A DNA stretch of 34,290 nucleotides from positions 1 to 34,290 of the forward strand of contig NZ_JACBGN010000058.1 of assembly GCF_013401435.1 (NCBI RefSeq), written 5' to 3'. Source of the stretch: Streptomyces sp. BR123. GTDB lineage: Bacteria; Actinomycetota; Actinomycetes; Streptomycetales; Streptomycetaceae. Under the pieces are notes generated by a model. The model had not been told where the DNA came from. It saw only the letters and a list, made by a program, of their open reading frames with translations, and ran no database searches. Within the stretch, counting starts at the first letter, position 1. Each line of letters starts with the position of its first letter. The translations under genes and the position numbers were made by a program. Below, piece by piece: positions 23,467 through 32,281 of this stretch.

Positions 23467-24681
23467 TCAGTGGTGGTACGCCCGCACGACGGCGGCCGAG
23501 TTGAAGCCCGACCTGCCGCGCGCGAGCACGAGGGCGGTGGAGATCCTGGCCTCCCGCGGCGATCCCGTGACCAGGTCGATGCCGTACTCCTGCGGCATGT
23601 CGGAGGTGCCCGCGGTCGGGGGGATCACCCCGTCGCGGAGGGACAGCAGCGCGGCGGCCACGTCCAGGGGTCCGCCGGCGGACAGCAGCCGCCCGGTCAG
23701 CGCCTTCGGCGCGGTCACCGGGACGCCGCGCTCACCGAACACGCCGCGCAGCACCTCGGCCTCCTGCCGGTCCGGCCCGGGCAGCCCGGCCGAGTCGGCG
23801 AAGACCACGTCGACGTCGGACGGCGCCACCCCGGCCCGGGCCAGCGCCGCTTCGACGGCACTGCGCAGGGCGGGCGGCCGCGGCGAGCCCGGTGGCGGGT
23901 CGAAGGTCGACGCCTGGCCGGCGAGCTCGCCGTACACCTTCGGCGCGCCGCGCAGGCGGGCCGCCCCGGCGTCCTCCAGGACCAGGATCGCGGCTCCCTC
24001 GCCCGGCACGTGCCCGCTCGCCGCCCGGTCGAACGGCCGGAACTCCCCGGGGGTGACCCGGCCGGACGACCACTGCGAGGCCCAGCCCCACGGGTCCAGC
24101 GCCGAGTCCGCGCCGCCCGTGACGACCAGCTTCGCGTCCCCGCGGCGCAGGGAGCGGCGGGCGTGGCCGAGCGCGTCCAGGCCGCCGGCCTGCTCGGCGA
24201 CGAGCGCCTTGCCCGGCCCGCGCAGCTCGTGCCGGATGGAGATCTGGCCCGTGTTGACCGCGTAGAACCAGGCGAAGGACTCGTACACGCTGACGAACTG
24301 CGGCCCCTGCGACCACAGCTTCGCGAACTCGCGGTGCGTGAACTCGAAACCGCCGCAGGCGTTCGCGGTCACCACGCCCATGTCGTAGTCGACGAGCGCG
24401 GACGGGTCCACACCGCCATCGGCGAGCGCCATGTCCGCGGCGGTCAGCGCGAACCGGGTGGACCGGTCGGTCTGCGGCAGCAGCCGCTTCGGCAGGTGCT
24501 CCGCCGGGTCGAAGTCCTGGATCTCACCGGCCCGCCGGGCCGGGTAGCCGGCCGTGTCGAAGCCGCTGATGTCCTTGATGCCGCTGCGGCCCTCCAGCGT
24601 CGCGGACCAGAACTCCTCCGTCCCCAGGCCGTTGGGGGCCAGGACCCCCAGCCCCGTGAACACCGTGGTGGTGGTCGTCAT
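23467..24681 (-). CDS. Type II PKS chain-length factor (KS-beta)
   Basis: A 404-residue partner of the ketosynthase. The active-site Cys is replaced by Gln164 in [16 protein letters not shown], the hallmark of KS-beta, which decarboxylates malonyl-ACP to start and sets chain length. The chain-length gate reads [10 protein letters not shown], giving Phe112, Thr115 and Phe119, the positions called 109/112/116 in the actinorhodin factor and identical to it (F/T/F); decaketide factors have smaller residues there. An octaketide (C16) is therefore the best guess. Its ATG overlaps the KS-alpha stop (ATGA), the classical coupling that keeps both subunits equal. The open frame extends upstream only as antisense of KS-alpha. 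Confidence 0.93.
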   Translation of the reverse strand: MTTTTTVFTGLGVLAPNGLGTEEFWSATLEGRSGIKDISGFDTAGYPARRAGEIQDFDPAEHLPKRLLPQTDRSTRFALTAADMALADGGVDPSALVDYDMGVVTANACGGFEFTHREFAKLWSQGPQFVSVYESFAWFYAVNTGQISIRHELRGPGKALVAEQAGGLDALGHARRSLRRGDAKLVVTGGADSALDPWGWASQWSSGRVTPGEFRPFDRAASGHVPGEGAAILVLEDAGAARLRGAPKVYGELAGQASTFDPPPGSPRPPALRSAVEAALARAGVAPSDVDVVFADSAGLPGPDRQEAEVLRGVFGERGVPVTAPKALTGRLLSAGGPLDVAAALLSLRDGVIPPTAGTSDMPQEYGIDLVTGSPREARISTALVLARGRSGFNSAAVVRAYHH

Positions 24682-25946
24682 GACGACGCTCCTTCCGGCC
24701 GCCGCAGCAGCATCGCGCTCTGGAAGCCGCCGAATCCGCTGCCCACGGTCAGCACGGTGTCCACCCGCTGCTCGCGGGCGGTCAGCGGCACGTAGTCGAG
24801 GTCGCACTCGGGGTCGGCCCGGTGCAGGTTGGCGGTGGGCGGCACCACGTTGTGCTTCATGGCCAGCGCACACGCGGCGATCTCCACGGAGCCGATCGCA
24901 CCCAGCGAGTGGCCCACCATGGACTTGATCGAGCTCACCGGGGTCCGGTACGCGTGCTCGCCCAGGGCCCGCTTGAACGCGGCCGTCTCGTGCCGGTCGT
25001 TCTGCACGGTGCCGGAGCCGTGCGCGTTGACGTAGTCGATCGCCTCCGCGTTCATCCGCGCCTGGTCCAGGGCGGCACGGATGGCCTCGGCCATCTCCCG
25101 GCCGTCGGCCTTCAGCCCGGTCATGTGGTACGCGTTGCAGCGCGTCGCGTACCCGCCGACCTCGGCGTAGACGGTGGCCCCGCGGGCCCGCGCCCGCTCC
25201 AGCTCCTCCAGGACGAACACCGCCGCGCCCTCCGCCAGCACGAAGCCGTTGCGGGTGGCGTCGAACGGCCGGGAGGCCTGCGCCGGCGTGTCGTTGCGGT
25301 CGGACGTGGCCCTGATCGCGTCGAAGCTGGCCACCACGACCGGGGTGATCGGGGTGTCGGTCGCCCCGGCGAGCATCACGTCCGCGGTGCCGTCGGCGAT
25401 CAGCTCGACGGCGTTGCCGACGGCGTCCAGGCCCGAGGTGCAGCCGTTGGAGACCAGGGCCACCGGGCCCTCGGCACCCACCGTCCACGCCACCTCGGCG
25501 GGCAGGGCACCAGGGGTCAGGTAGTCGTACATGTGCGGGGACAGGTAGCCGGGGTCGACCTCCCACTGTCGTCCTGCGTCGGAGAGCACCAGGTACTCGT
25601 TCTCCAGGCTGGTGGCGGCGGCGACGGCACTGCCCAGGCTCACACCCACTCGGGACGGGTCGAGCGCGCCGAAGTCGAGGCGGCTGTCCGAGACCGCGTC
25701 CCGGGCGCAGACCACCGCGAACTGGGCCGCCCGGTCCATCCGGCGGATCTCCCGGGGAGTGAGGCCTTCGGCCGCCGCATCGAAATCGCACTCGCCGGCG
25801 ATCTGGGAGCGGAAGGGCGTCGGGTCGAAGAAGCTGATCCGGCGGGTCGCGGTACGGCCCGCGGCCAGCAGCGACCAGAACGCCTCCGTGCCGCTGCCTC
25901 CTGGTGCGCGCACCCCCATACCGGTTATCACGACACGACGGGACAT
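24678..25946 (-). CDS. Type II PKS ketosynthase KS-alpha
   Basis: A 422-residue condensing enzyme of an aromatic polyketide synthase that extends malonyl units on the ACP as a heterodimer with KS-beta. Catalytic residues are visible: Cys169 ([13 protein letters not shown]), His309 (VNAHGSGT) and His346 ([11 protein letters not shown]). ATG 25946 ([17 protein letters not shown]) has AAGGAA nine bases upstream. First gene of the operon KS-alpha, CLF, ACP, ARO. A set of four heptamers with SARP-type spacing lies 80-120 bases upstream, so activation by a SARP regulator is likely; none is intact in this window. Confidence 0.95.
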   Translation of the reverse strand: MSRRVVITGMGVRAPGGSGTEAFWSLLAAGRTATRRISFFDPTPFRSQIAGECDFDAAAEGLTPREIRRMDRAAQFAVVCARDAVSDSRLDFGALDPSRVGVSLGSAVAAATSLENEYLVLSDAGRQWEVDPGYLSPHMYDYLTPGALPAEVAWTVGAEGPVALVSNGCTSGLDAVGNAVELIADGTADVMLAGATDTPITPVVVASFDAIRATSDRNDTPAQASRPFDATRNGFVLAEGAAVFVLEELERARARGATVYAEVGGYATRCNAYHMTGLKADGREMAEAIRAALDQARMNAEAIDYVNAHGSGTVQNDRHETAAFKRALGEHAYRTPVSSIKSMVGHSLGAIGSVEIAACALAMKHNVVPPTANLHRADPECDLDYVPLTAREQRVDTVLTVGSGFGGFQSAMLLRRPEGASS

Positions 25947-26012
25947 CGGATCGGTTTCCTTATCGAAGAGGTGACACGGTCGGGCCGGGGTGGTGGACCC
26001 CGGCTGCGCACT

Positions 26013-26066
26013 TTGGTAAGCCGGGCCGGTCGACGTCCGCTCAAGGGCGGCTCGACACGCGCTCAG
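26013..26066 (-). promoter_or_regulatory. SARP-type operator and promoter of KS-alpha operon
   Basis: Read on the minus strand from 26066: CTGAGCG-4-TCGAGCC-4-TTGAGCG-4-TCGACCG, four heptamers at exact 11-bp spacing (26066-60, 55-49, 44-38, 33-27). Direct heptamer repeats close to TCGAGCG with one-turn spacing are what SARP activators such as ActII-ORF4 bind, typically with the last repeat 8 bases before the -10 box. Eight bases on stands TACCAA (26018-26013), a weak -10. The distance to the KS-alpha ATG is about 65 bases. The glycosyltransferase promoter must share this 184-base gap. Confidence 0.7.
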
Positions 26067-26130
26067 GGCAGGCGGACGCGGCGGCAGGCGGTCCAGCGGT
26101 TCTCGAGCACCGTGCGGCAGCGTCCGTGCG

Positions 26131-27291
26131 ATGAGGATCCTTTTCATCACCGGGGGGAGCCCGGCGACGGTCTTCGCGCTGGCCCCGCTCGCGTCGGCGG
26201 CCCGCCTCGCCGGCCACCGCGTGCTCGTCGCCTCCCCCGAGGACATGACCCCGTACGTCACCGGCACCGGGCTGCCCGCCGTGTCCGTCACCGACGCAAC
26301 CATGCGCCGGTTCATGTTCGAGGACCGGGCCGGGCGCCCGCTCGGCATCCCCGCGGACCCGCAGGAGCGGATCCGCTTCAACGGCGAGGGCTTCGGCAGG
26401 CTCGCCGCCGCCACCCTGCCCGCACTGCGCGCCCTCTGCGCCGACTGGGGTCCGGAGCTCGTCGTCGGCGGATCCCTGTGCTACGCGGCCCCGCTGTTCG
26501 CCCACGAGCTGGGTGTGCCGTGGGTACGGCACACCTGGGACCTCGGCGAGCCGCCGGAGATGGACGCCGGGGCCGCGAGCGAGCTCGCGGCCGAGCTCGC
26601 CGCCGCCGGCCTGGACGCACTGCCCGTACCCCGGCTGTGGGTCGACATCTGCCCGCCCGGCCTGCGCGCCCCGGAGCTCGCACCGGGCCCGCGGCAGTCG
26701 ATGCGCTTCGTCCCGTACAACCTCCGCCGGCCGATGGAGCCGTGGATGCTGCGCCCCGCGGGACGCCCCCGGGTGTGCGTCACCGCGGGCAGCCGGGTCG
26801 CCGGGCAGGACGAGGTGGCCGAGCTGACGGAGCTCGCCAGGACCGTCGAGGGCCTGGACGGGGAGCTGGTGGTCGCCGCCCCGCAGGAGCTGGCCGCGCA
26901 GCTGGGGCGGGCGGTGCCGGGGGTGCGGGCGGGCTGGTTCGCGCTGGACAGCCTGCTGGCCACCTGTGACCTGATCGTGCACCACGGCGGCGGCCAGACC
27001 GCGATGACCGCCCTGCACGCGGGCGTCCCGCAGCTGCTGGTCCCCACGATCCCGAAGATGCTCCCGCCGTGCCGGCGGATCGCGGACCGTGGCGCGGGCC
27101 TGGTCCTCCCGGAGGGCGACCGGTCCACCACCGCGATCGCGGCTGCGGCCGCCGAACTCCTGGCCGACCCGGCCTACCGGGCCCGGGCCGCCGAGGTCGC
27201 GGCGGAGATCGCCGCCCAGCCGGGCCCGGCGCGGGTGGTGGCCGAACTGGAGGCGCTGGCGGGGGAGGCGAACGGGCGGCCGGCGCGGTAG
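26131..27291 (+). CDS. GT-B glycosyltransferase for aromatic polyketide
   Basis: A 386-residue family-1 glycosyltransferase of the antibiotic type, moving a deoxysugar from an NDP-sugar to the polyketide aglycone. The N-terminal acceptor domain starts [20 protein letters not shown]; the C-terminal donor domain has VCVTAGSRV and, near residue 284, the nucleotide-sugar block [20 protein letters not shown], where the family normally has HHGG-GT. The C-terminal loop reads [17 protein letters not shown] 26131 fits the family; no strong ribosome site is visible. It diverges from KS-alpha. With the sugar methyltransferase and the edge ketoreductase it points to a glycoside product. Confidence 0.9.
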   Translation: MRILFITGGSPATVFALAPLASAARLAGHRVLVASPEDMTPYVTGTGLPAVSVTDATMRRFMFEDRAGRPLGIPADPQERIRFNGEGFGRLAAATLPALRALCADWGPELVVGGSLCYAAPLFAHELGVPWVRHTWDLGEPPEMDAGAASELAAELAAAGLDALPVPRLWVDICPPGLRAPELAPGPRQSMRFVPYNLRRPMEPWMLRPAGRPRVCVTAGSRVAGQDEVAELTELARTVEGLDGELVVAAPQELAAQLGRAVPGVRAGWFALDSLLATCDLIVHHGGGQTAMTALHAGVPQLLVPTIPKMLPPCRRIADRGAGLVLPEGDRSTTAIAAAAAELLADPAYRARAAEVAAEIAAQPGPARVVAELEALAGEANGRPAR

Positions 27292-27696
27292 CGCCCCGGT
27301 GGGCGGCACCGGTCTGCGGAACCGTGGGCCCTGCACCGCCCACGGCCACCGGCTCTTCCGCGGCTACGCGCTGACGCTCCTGGCAGGGCTCGCGTGCGAG
27401 GAAGGCGACCACGCCGTGGCCGAGCTGCGGACGCGGGAAGCGGCGGCCGCCCAGAGGGAGAACGGCCACCCGAGAGGCTGTGCGGATGCCCTCGTCGCCC
27501 TGCCCCGACCCGGGCGAGGCACGGGAGCTCGTGCTCGTTCTTGGTGTCGATGCTGTCGGCGGCGACCGGTTCCACGGTGACGGCGGTCAGACAGGTGAAG
27601 GCGGTGCCGGGAGGGATGCCGAGGCCGGTGTCACCCGGGCTTAAGTCGTGGTAGCGCTGGACCTGGCCGGGTGACGCCTTTGCGGGACCGGGACCG
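27292..27696 (+). other. Gene-poor stretch with a possible TPR-gene relic
   Basis: No intact gene. On the plus strand, nt about 27345-27500 read FRGYALTLLAGLACEEGDHA and AELRTREAAAAQRENGHPRG, which look like one or two TPR repeats from the C-terminal end of a large regulator (AfsR/SARP or LuxR type), without start or frame continuity. It ends in unclear coding. The relic may be a broken pathway regulator, but the piece is too short to decide. The rest up to the hairpin at 27697 shows nothing I can support. Confidence 0.3.
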
Positions 27697-27736
27697 GCTG
27701 CGTCCGTCCGGTCGGTGTGGGCCGGACGGACGCAGC
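27697..27736 (-). terminator. Terminator after FG-GAP pseudoprotease gene
   Basis: Perfect 15-bp stem GCTGCGTCCGTCCGG with a 10-base loop, 32 bases beyond the stop of the minus-strand gene. Confidence 0.7.
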
Positions 27737-27768
27737 TGTGCTTGACGGGAGACGGCGCGCTGGTGAGG

Positions 27769-29310
27769 TTAGACGCCGCTGGCGATCTGGCCGAGGCCGT
27801 TCCATCCGTCGATCTTGCCGTTGCCGAGCCAGGAGCTGTAGGCGGTGCTGGTGCCACTGCCGCGCAGCAGGAAGTCGACGTGGGTGTCACCGTTGAAGTC
27901 CGCGAAGTGGACGCGGTTGTGTTCGGTGGTCACTCCCGAGGCGACTTGGCCGACGCCGTTCCAGCCACCGCCCACGTCGCCGCCCGTGTTGACGTGGACG
28001 TTGACGGAGCCGTTGGGGTTGATCACCCAGTAGTCGGCCTTGCCGTCGCCGTTCCAGTCGGCCAGGCGCACCCGCGAGCGGTCGGTGGTCGTACCGGTGG
28101 CGACCCTGCCGATGCCCACCCAGGCGTTGTCGCCGCGGTTCAGCCAGACGCTGACGTTGCCGTTGTCGACGATGGTGATGTAGTCCGCACGGCCGTCACC
28201 GTCCCAGTCGGCGAAACGGACCTGGTCCTGCTTGGGGGTGATGCCCGACGCCACGGTGCCCAGGTCCTGCCAGCCTCCGCCGACATCGCCTCCGCGGTTG
28301 AGGTGGACGTTGACGGAGCCGTTGGGGTTGATGACCCAGTAGTCGGCCTTGCCGTCGCCGTCGTAGTCGGCGAGACGTACGCGCGAGCGGTCGGTGGTGG
28401 TGCCGGTGGCGACCCTGCCGACGGTCGCCCAGGCGTTGGGGCCGCGGTTCTGCCAGACGCTGACGTTGCCGTTGTCGGCGATGCTGATGTAGTCGGGCTT
28501 GCCGTCACCGTCCCAGTCGGCCCACCGCACCTCGTCAGCACCACCGGCCTCGTTCGCGGCGGCGGAGCGCCGCGGTTCGGTGGTCTTGGTGATCCACTGG
28601 GCGAGGTCGTCGGTGCGGGCGGCGATGGCGCCGGTGCGGGTTTCGGCCGGATCGGTGCCCAGGCAGCCGCCCTGCCAGGACCTGCTGTTGACCCCGACGA
28701 GTTCACCCGTGGCGTTGAGGAGGGGGGCTCCGGTATCGCCCTTGCAGATGGCGTCGGTACCCTTGCCGGTTACCGCCAGTGTGGTGGCAGCCGCGGAGTC
28801 GAGGGTGAACGTGCCGGTGTGGAGTTTGCCCGGTACCCATTCGGTCTTCGTCCGGCCGAAGCCGGCGGAGTTGAGGCTCGTTCCGGCGGCCGGGGCCGAG
28901 GCGGAGACCTTGACGGTGGCTGCGCCCCTGGCCGGCAGCATGAGCCGGGCCAGGACCAGATCGCGCTCGGCGCGGGGGGCGAGTTCGGTGACCTCGCGGG
29001 TCTCGCCGCCCGCCAGGGTGACGGTGGCCCGCACGGCGGGCTTCCCCGCGGGGACCTGCTGGCCCGGGACCGTGGCGAAGCAGCTGGCTGCCGTGGCGAC
29101 CCACCACTCGTCGACGAGGGCGCCGGTGCAGGCGCGGCTGTTCGCCTCGTCTCCGATGCTCAGCTTGACGACGGAGGCGTACTGGCCGGACGGGGCCTCT
29201 GCGCCGGTGAGGGCGTGCGCCGGGGCAACGGTGACGAGGCCGGTGGTGACCGCGATCGCAGTCACCACGAGGCCGGCCGTCCGCGTCTGATGGGGACGGA
29301 GAGCATGCAT
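27769..29310 (-). CDS. Secreted trypsin-fold pseudoprotease with FG-GAP repeats
   Basis: A 513-residue secreted protein. A signal peptide (hydrophobic 11-30, AHA end) is followed by a trypsin-like S1 domain (about 35-245) and four to five calcium-loop FG-GAP/VCBS repeats (WDGDGKPDY, YDGDGKADY, WNGDGKADY). In the S1 domain the His box TAAHC is TAASC (Ser76), and the Ser box GDSGGP is GDTGAP (Thr193); only the Asp (RDLVLARL, Asp117) is kept. Proteolysis is therefore not expected; a binding or scaffold role outside the cell is likelier. ATG 29310 has AAGGA nine bases upstream. It follows a second protein of the same design (29620-31236) with a different C-terminal half, so the two probably arose by duplication. 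Confidence 0.85.
   Translation of the reverse strand: MHALRPHQTRTAGLVVTAIAVTTGLVTVAPAHALTGAEAPSGQYASVVKLSIGDEANSRACTGALVDEWWVATAASCFATVPGQQVPAGKPAVRATVTLAGGETREVTELAPRAERDLVLARLMLPARGAATVKVSASAPAAGTSLNSAGFGRTKTEWVPGKLHTGTFTLDSAAATTLAVTGKGTDAICKGDTGAPLLNATGELVGVNSRSWQGGCLGTDPAETRTGAIAARTDDLAQWITKTTEPRRSAAANEAGGADEVRWADWDGDGKPDYISIADNGNVSVWQNRGPNAWATVGRVATGTTTDRSRVRLADYDGDGKADYWVINPNGSVNVHLNRGGDVGGGWQDLGTVASGITPKQDQVRFADWDGDGRADYITIVDNGNVSVWLNRGDNAWVGIGRVATGTTTDRSRVRLADWNGDGKADYWVINPNGSVNVHVNTGGDVGGGWNGVGQVASGVTTEHNRVHFADFNGDTHVDFLLRGSGTSTAYSSWLGNGKIDGWNGLGQIASGV
27910..28540 (-). repeat. 309-bp tandem repeat in FG-GAP region
   Basis: The stretch coding WVINPNGSVNVH and ATGTTTDRSRVRLAD occurs twice at a 309-bp (103-residue) distance with few differences (compare TTGACGGAGC at 28001 and 28310). 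The 103-residue unit holds two FG-GAP loops, and high identity points to recent duplication. Confidence 0.75.
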
Positions 29311-29573
29311 ACGGGAGCATCCTTACGGACGGGGTTCGGTGCGCGAGTGCGCGAAAGGATGGCAGTGCTGTGTGAGGGCGGGTCCGCAGGGCTTGGCGGG
29401 TGGCCTCGCCGTCGCCGGTGCGTTGGCGGGCGCATGGATGACCGCCCTCGTGCCGTCCGGGCCACGGTGGTGGTCGCCAGCGGGTACGCCGTGGTTCGGG
29501 TGTCCGAGTCGTCCGGCGGTTCGGGCCGGCCCCGCCTGTACCACGGGTTCGATGCGCTCCGCTACCGCGCCCC
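29311..29573. other. Upstream region of FG-GAP pseudoprotease gene
   Basis: 263 bases between the start of the FG-GAP gene and the terminator of its neighbour. It should hold the promoter of the FG-GAP gene, but I see no clear -10/-35 pair. Overlapping open frames here look like shadows with extreme Arg/Pro composition. Confidence 0.4.
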
Positions 29574-29604
29574 GTGTCCGTGGCGCCGGGGGCGCCACGG
29601 ACAC
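29574..29604 (-). terminator. Terminator after propeller-repeat pseudoprotease gene
   Basis: Perfect 14-bp stem GTGTCCGTGGCGCC / GGCGCCACGGACAC, 3-base loop, 15 bases past the stop. It shows that the two neighbouring pseudoprotease genes are separate transcription units. Confidence 0.8.
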
Positions 29605-29619
29605 AGGGCAACGCCCGGG

Positions 29620-31236
29620 CTAGAGGGTGCCGGTGATGGCGATGGCCCCGGGGATTCCTGAGATGCCCTGGAGTTTGACTGCGGTGGTGGTCCAGGTGCG
29701 GTCGGTGTGGCGGATGCTGAGCAAGGCCTTGTCGTCGGCTGCGGTGACGGCGAGCTGGAGTTCGCCGTCGACGGCGGCTGCGGAGACGGACTTGGCGGTG
29801 ACGGTGCCGAGGATGTCCTTCAGGTCGCCGAGGGAGGTCCAGGTGCCGTCGCCGTTGCGGATGGCGTGGTATTGGCGGGTGCCGTTGTCGGTGGCGATGA
29901 CGATGTGGGCGTCGTTGCCGACGCCGGCCATGGTGACGGCAGTGATGGGGCCGGTGGCGGAGCCGACGGCCGCGGCGACGTCGCCCCACCTGGTCCAGTG
30001 GCCGGTGGTGTTGCGGATGGTGTGGTGAGCCTTGCCGCCGCTGATGGCGGTGACCTGGAGCTGGCCCCCCGTGCTGGCGGTGGCAGCGGCCGTGACCTTG
30101 CCGATCGGGCCGGCGGCGCCGGCGATGTCGCCGAAGCCGGTCCAGTGGCCGGTGGCGTTGCGGACGGTGTGGAAGATCTTGCCGTCGGCGACGGCGACGA
30201 CGTGGAGGTCGTAGCCGATGGAGACGGCAGAGACCTGGGTGGGGTTCGCGAGTCCGCCGGCGGCGGCGCCGACGTCGCCGAAGGTGCCCCAGGTGCCGTC
30301 CGCCTTGCGGACGGTGTGGAACAGGCGGCCGTTGTTGCTGATGGCGAGGACGTGGGTGTCGCCGTTGACGCCGGCGGCGGAGGCGGTGCGGATGCCGCCG
30401 ATGTCCCCGACCTTGGTCTGGAGGTCGGTGAAGCCCGTCCAGTCGCCACCGGCCAGACGGATGCCCTGGTACAGGGTGTTGCCGGCCTGGACGAGGGTCT
30501 CGGTCTTCCAGCCGGCGGCCAGGGTGCGGGTCTGCAGGATCCAGTCGCGCAGGTCGTCGGTACGGACGGAGACGGCGCCGGTGCGGGCCTCGGCGGGGTC
30601 GGTGCCGAGACAGCCGCCCTGCCAGGAACGGCTGTTGAGGGCGGCGAGTTCACCGTCGGCGTTCAGAACGGGGCCGCCGGCGTCGCCCTGGCAGATGACG
30701 TTGCCCTGCCCTGCTGCGTCGAGGGTGAGGGTGGTGGCCGTGCTGGCGGAGACCTTGAACGAGGCGGTGTGGACCTTGCCGGGGACCCACTCGGTCTTGG
30801 TGCGGCCGTAGCCGGCGGCGGTGACCGCGGCACCGGCGGCAGGGGCGGCGGAGGCGAGCTTGGCAGGGGTGGCGCCGGTGACGAGCCGGTCCAGGCGCAG
30901 GAGGATCAGGTCCCGGTCGGTGCGGGGAGCGAGTTCGGTGACGCTGTAGGTCTTGGAGCCCACGGTCGCCTTGACGGGCTGCTTCGGTGCCCCGGCGGTG
31001 GCGTCGGTGCCGAAGCAGCTCTTGGCACCCAGCAGCCAGTCGCCGGCGATCAGGGTGGCCGAGCAGGCCCGGGCGTTGACCTCGTCGCCGATGGTGAGCT
31101 GGGCCGTGTGGGTGTAGGTGCCGGTGTCCGGGGTACCGATGGCGGCGTGCGCGGACGCGGGCGCCAGCAGGCCGGCTGCCATCACTGCGGTGAGGCCTGC
31201 GGGCCGCCAGGGGAATCGGGGGCTGGGTCGGGACAT
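29620..31236 (-). CDS. Secreted trypsin-fold pseudoprotease with propeller-like repeats
   Basis: A 538-residue secreted protein. ATG 31236 (MSRPSPRFPWRPAGL) has AAGGAAG five bases upstream; a signal peptide ends near residue 32 (AHA-A). The S1 domain (about 33-245) is close to that of the neighbour (shared GRTKTEWVPGK and NSRSWQGGCLGTDPAE) but is catalytically dead: the His box is GAKSC (Ser73), the Ser box GDAGGP (Ala186); Asp109 (DRDLILLRL) remains. The C-terminal half is about six repeats of some 43 residues with FHTVR--TGHWT-FGDI, like the blades of a PLL/tectonin-type lectin propeller. Probable extracellular binding protein; ligand unknown. Confidence 0.85.
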   Translation of the reverse strand: MSRPSPRFPWRPAGLTAVMAAGLLAPASAHAAIGTPDTGTYTHTAQLTIGDEVNARACSATLIAGDWLLGAKSCFGTDATAGAPKQPVKATVGSKTYSVTELAPRTDRDLILLRLDRLVTGATPAKLASAAPAAGAAVTAAGYGRTKTEWVPGKVHTASFKVSASTATTLTLDAAGQGNVICQGDAGGPVLNADGELAALNSRSWQGGCLGTDPAEARTGAVSVRTDDLRDWILQTRTLAAGWKTETLVQAGNTLYQGIRLAGGDWTGFTDLQTKVGDIGGIRTASAAGVNGDTHVLAISNNGRLFHTVRKADGTWGTFGDVGAAAGGLANPTQVSAVSIGYDLHVVAVADGKIFHTVRNATGHWTGFGDIAGAAGPIGKVTAAATASTGGQLQVTAISGGKAHHTIRNTTGHWTRWGDVAAAVGSATGPITAVTMAGVGNDAHIVIATDNGTRQYHAIRNGDGTWTSLGDLKDILGTVTAKSVSAAAVDGELQLAVTAADDKALLSIRHTDRTWTTTAVKLQGISGIPGAIAITGTL

Positions 31237-31318
31237 GAAGCTTCCTTGGATCGGGGTGTAGGAGGGCGATCGGGCGGCGCGTGGCGGGGCGCAGGTGTGG
31301 GCGCCAGGTGCGTGTGTG

Positions 31319-31840
31319 CTACTTGGAGGTCCTGATCTCCAGAAGCGTGAAATCGCGTCCCTGTTCGTCGGCGGTCTCACCCACAGCGGGCCGGGCATTC
31401 TTGTCGACGGTGAAAGTCTTTTCCTCGGTACCGACGGACATCGCGACCTGTGCGGCGTAGTTGTTTCCCTTGACTCCGAAGACTGCCGGGATCTCCAGAC
31501 TCAGGTAGCCCTTGTCTCCGGTGACCCGGAAACACGCCTTCGCGTTCTCGTGGGAGAAAATCTCCATCAATTCAGGCGCGCCCGTGCACTCGGCGAGGAG
31601 TGTGTGGCCGTTTCCGCTCTTGAGCTTGATCTTCCCCTCCGCGAGGATTTTGTCGGCGTTCGGGTATGCGAAGTCTCCGACGGCGTAACCCGGGCCTTCA
31701 TGGGCGATCGCCTTCGCTGCAAGATCTTCCGCCCCGGATCCGCCGATCACACCGCCCGTGGCTGCGACCCAGGTCAGTGCCCCTGCAGCCACAGCTGCGC
31801 CGACGATTCTCAGGATTGTGCTGCGCACCTTCGTTTTCAT
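31319..31840 (-). CDS. Small secreted or membrane-anchored hypothetical protein
   Basis: 173 residues. The N-end MKTKVRSTILRIVGAAVAAG forms a positively charged start with a hydrophobic segment to about residue 33, so exported or anchored. The mature part is Ala/Gly/Lys-rich with two Cys (AECTG, KACF) that could form a disulfide. No family recognised. GC content and codon choice are less extreme than those of its neighbours. It lies 82 bases upstream of, and runs in the same direction as, the propeller-repeat gene, so the two may be co-transcribed. The start at 31840 has only a weak GAG upstream. Confidence 0.7.
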   Translation of the reverse strand: MKTKVRSTILRIVGAAVAAGALTWVAATGGVIGGSGAEDLAAKAIAHEGPGYAVGDFAYPNADKILAEGKIKLKSGNGHTLLAECTGAPELMEIFSHENAKACFRVTGDKGYLSLEIPAVFGVKGNNYAAQVAMSVGTEEKTFTVDKNARPAVGETADEQGRDFTLLEIRTSK

Positions 31841-32281
31841 CTCAGTGTCGATCCGGGGTCTTCGCGAGCGCGCCTGGATGCGCAGTCGAGGAAAGGGGGT
31901 AGCACGGGTTCTTGAGCGCCCCGGTCACGGCTGACCGATGTCGACGAAATGGAAATGCGATGACGTTGCGCACCGGCTGACGATCTTCTGAATGAAAGCA
32001 AGTCAGGGGTCATCCGGCCAAGAGAATAAATGGGGCCATAGGGGCGCACATCGCCCACCGAGGGCGTGACTTGCGTCACTCTATGGGATGGTTGCAGCGG
32101 TTTTACGAAACTTAAGGGCGAGATTCGGCCATTTTTCGGTCGCGGTGCCAACCGGGTTCCAGCCAGGTGTGTTCCGGGCGTTGCGCTGCACAAGGTCAGG
32201 TCCATCGCCGTTCCGGTGAGATATTTCCCGGGCAAGGTTCGGCGCCGGCCGCGAGGAATCGGAATCAGAGAGATTCTTCTG
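31841..32281. other. Intergenic region, less GC-rich
   Basis: 440 bases between two divergent starts with AT-rich patches (for example around 31985-32035 and 32085-32135), the likely site of promoters for the small secreted gene (-) and the former ALF-repeat gene (+). No specific motif can be supported. Open frames through it have no coding character that I can see. Confidence 0.4.

Noticed and set aside
22166..24265. Long plus-strand frame over aromatase, ACP and CLF
   Set aside because: Antisense to three genes with catalytic motifs; runs across their boundaries without domain structure.
24822..26969. Plus-strand frame running from KS-alpha into the glycosyltransferase
   Set aside because: Antisense or out of frame with two well-supported genes; Arg/Gly/Pro-rich.
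27580..27690. Minus-strand GDTGLGIPPGTAF resembling part of rubredoxin
   Set aside because: Only one block is similar; the CxxC metal motifs are missing on both sides.
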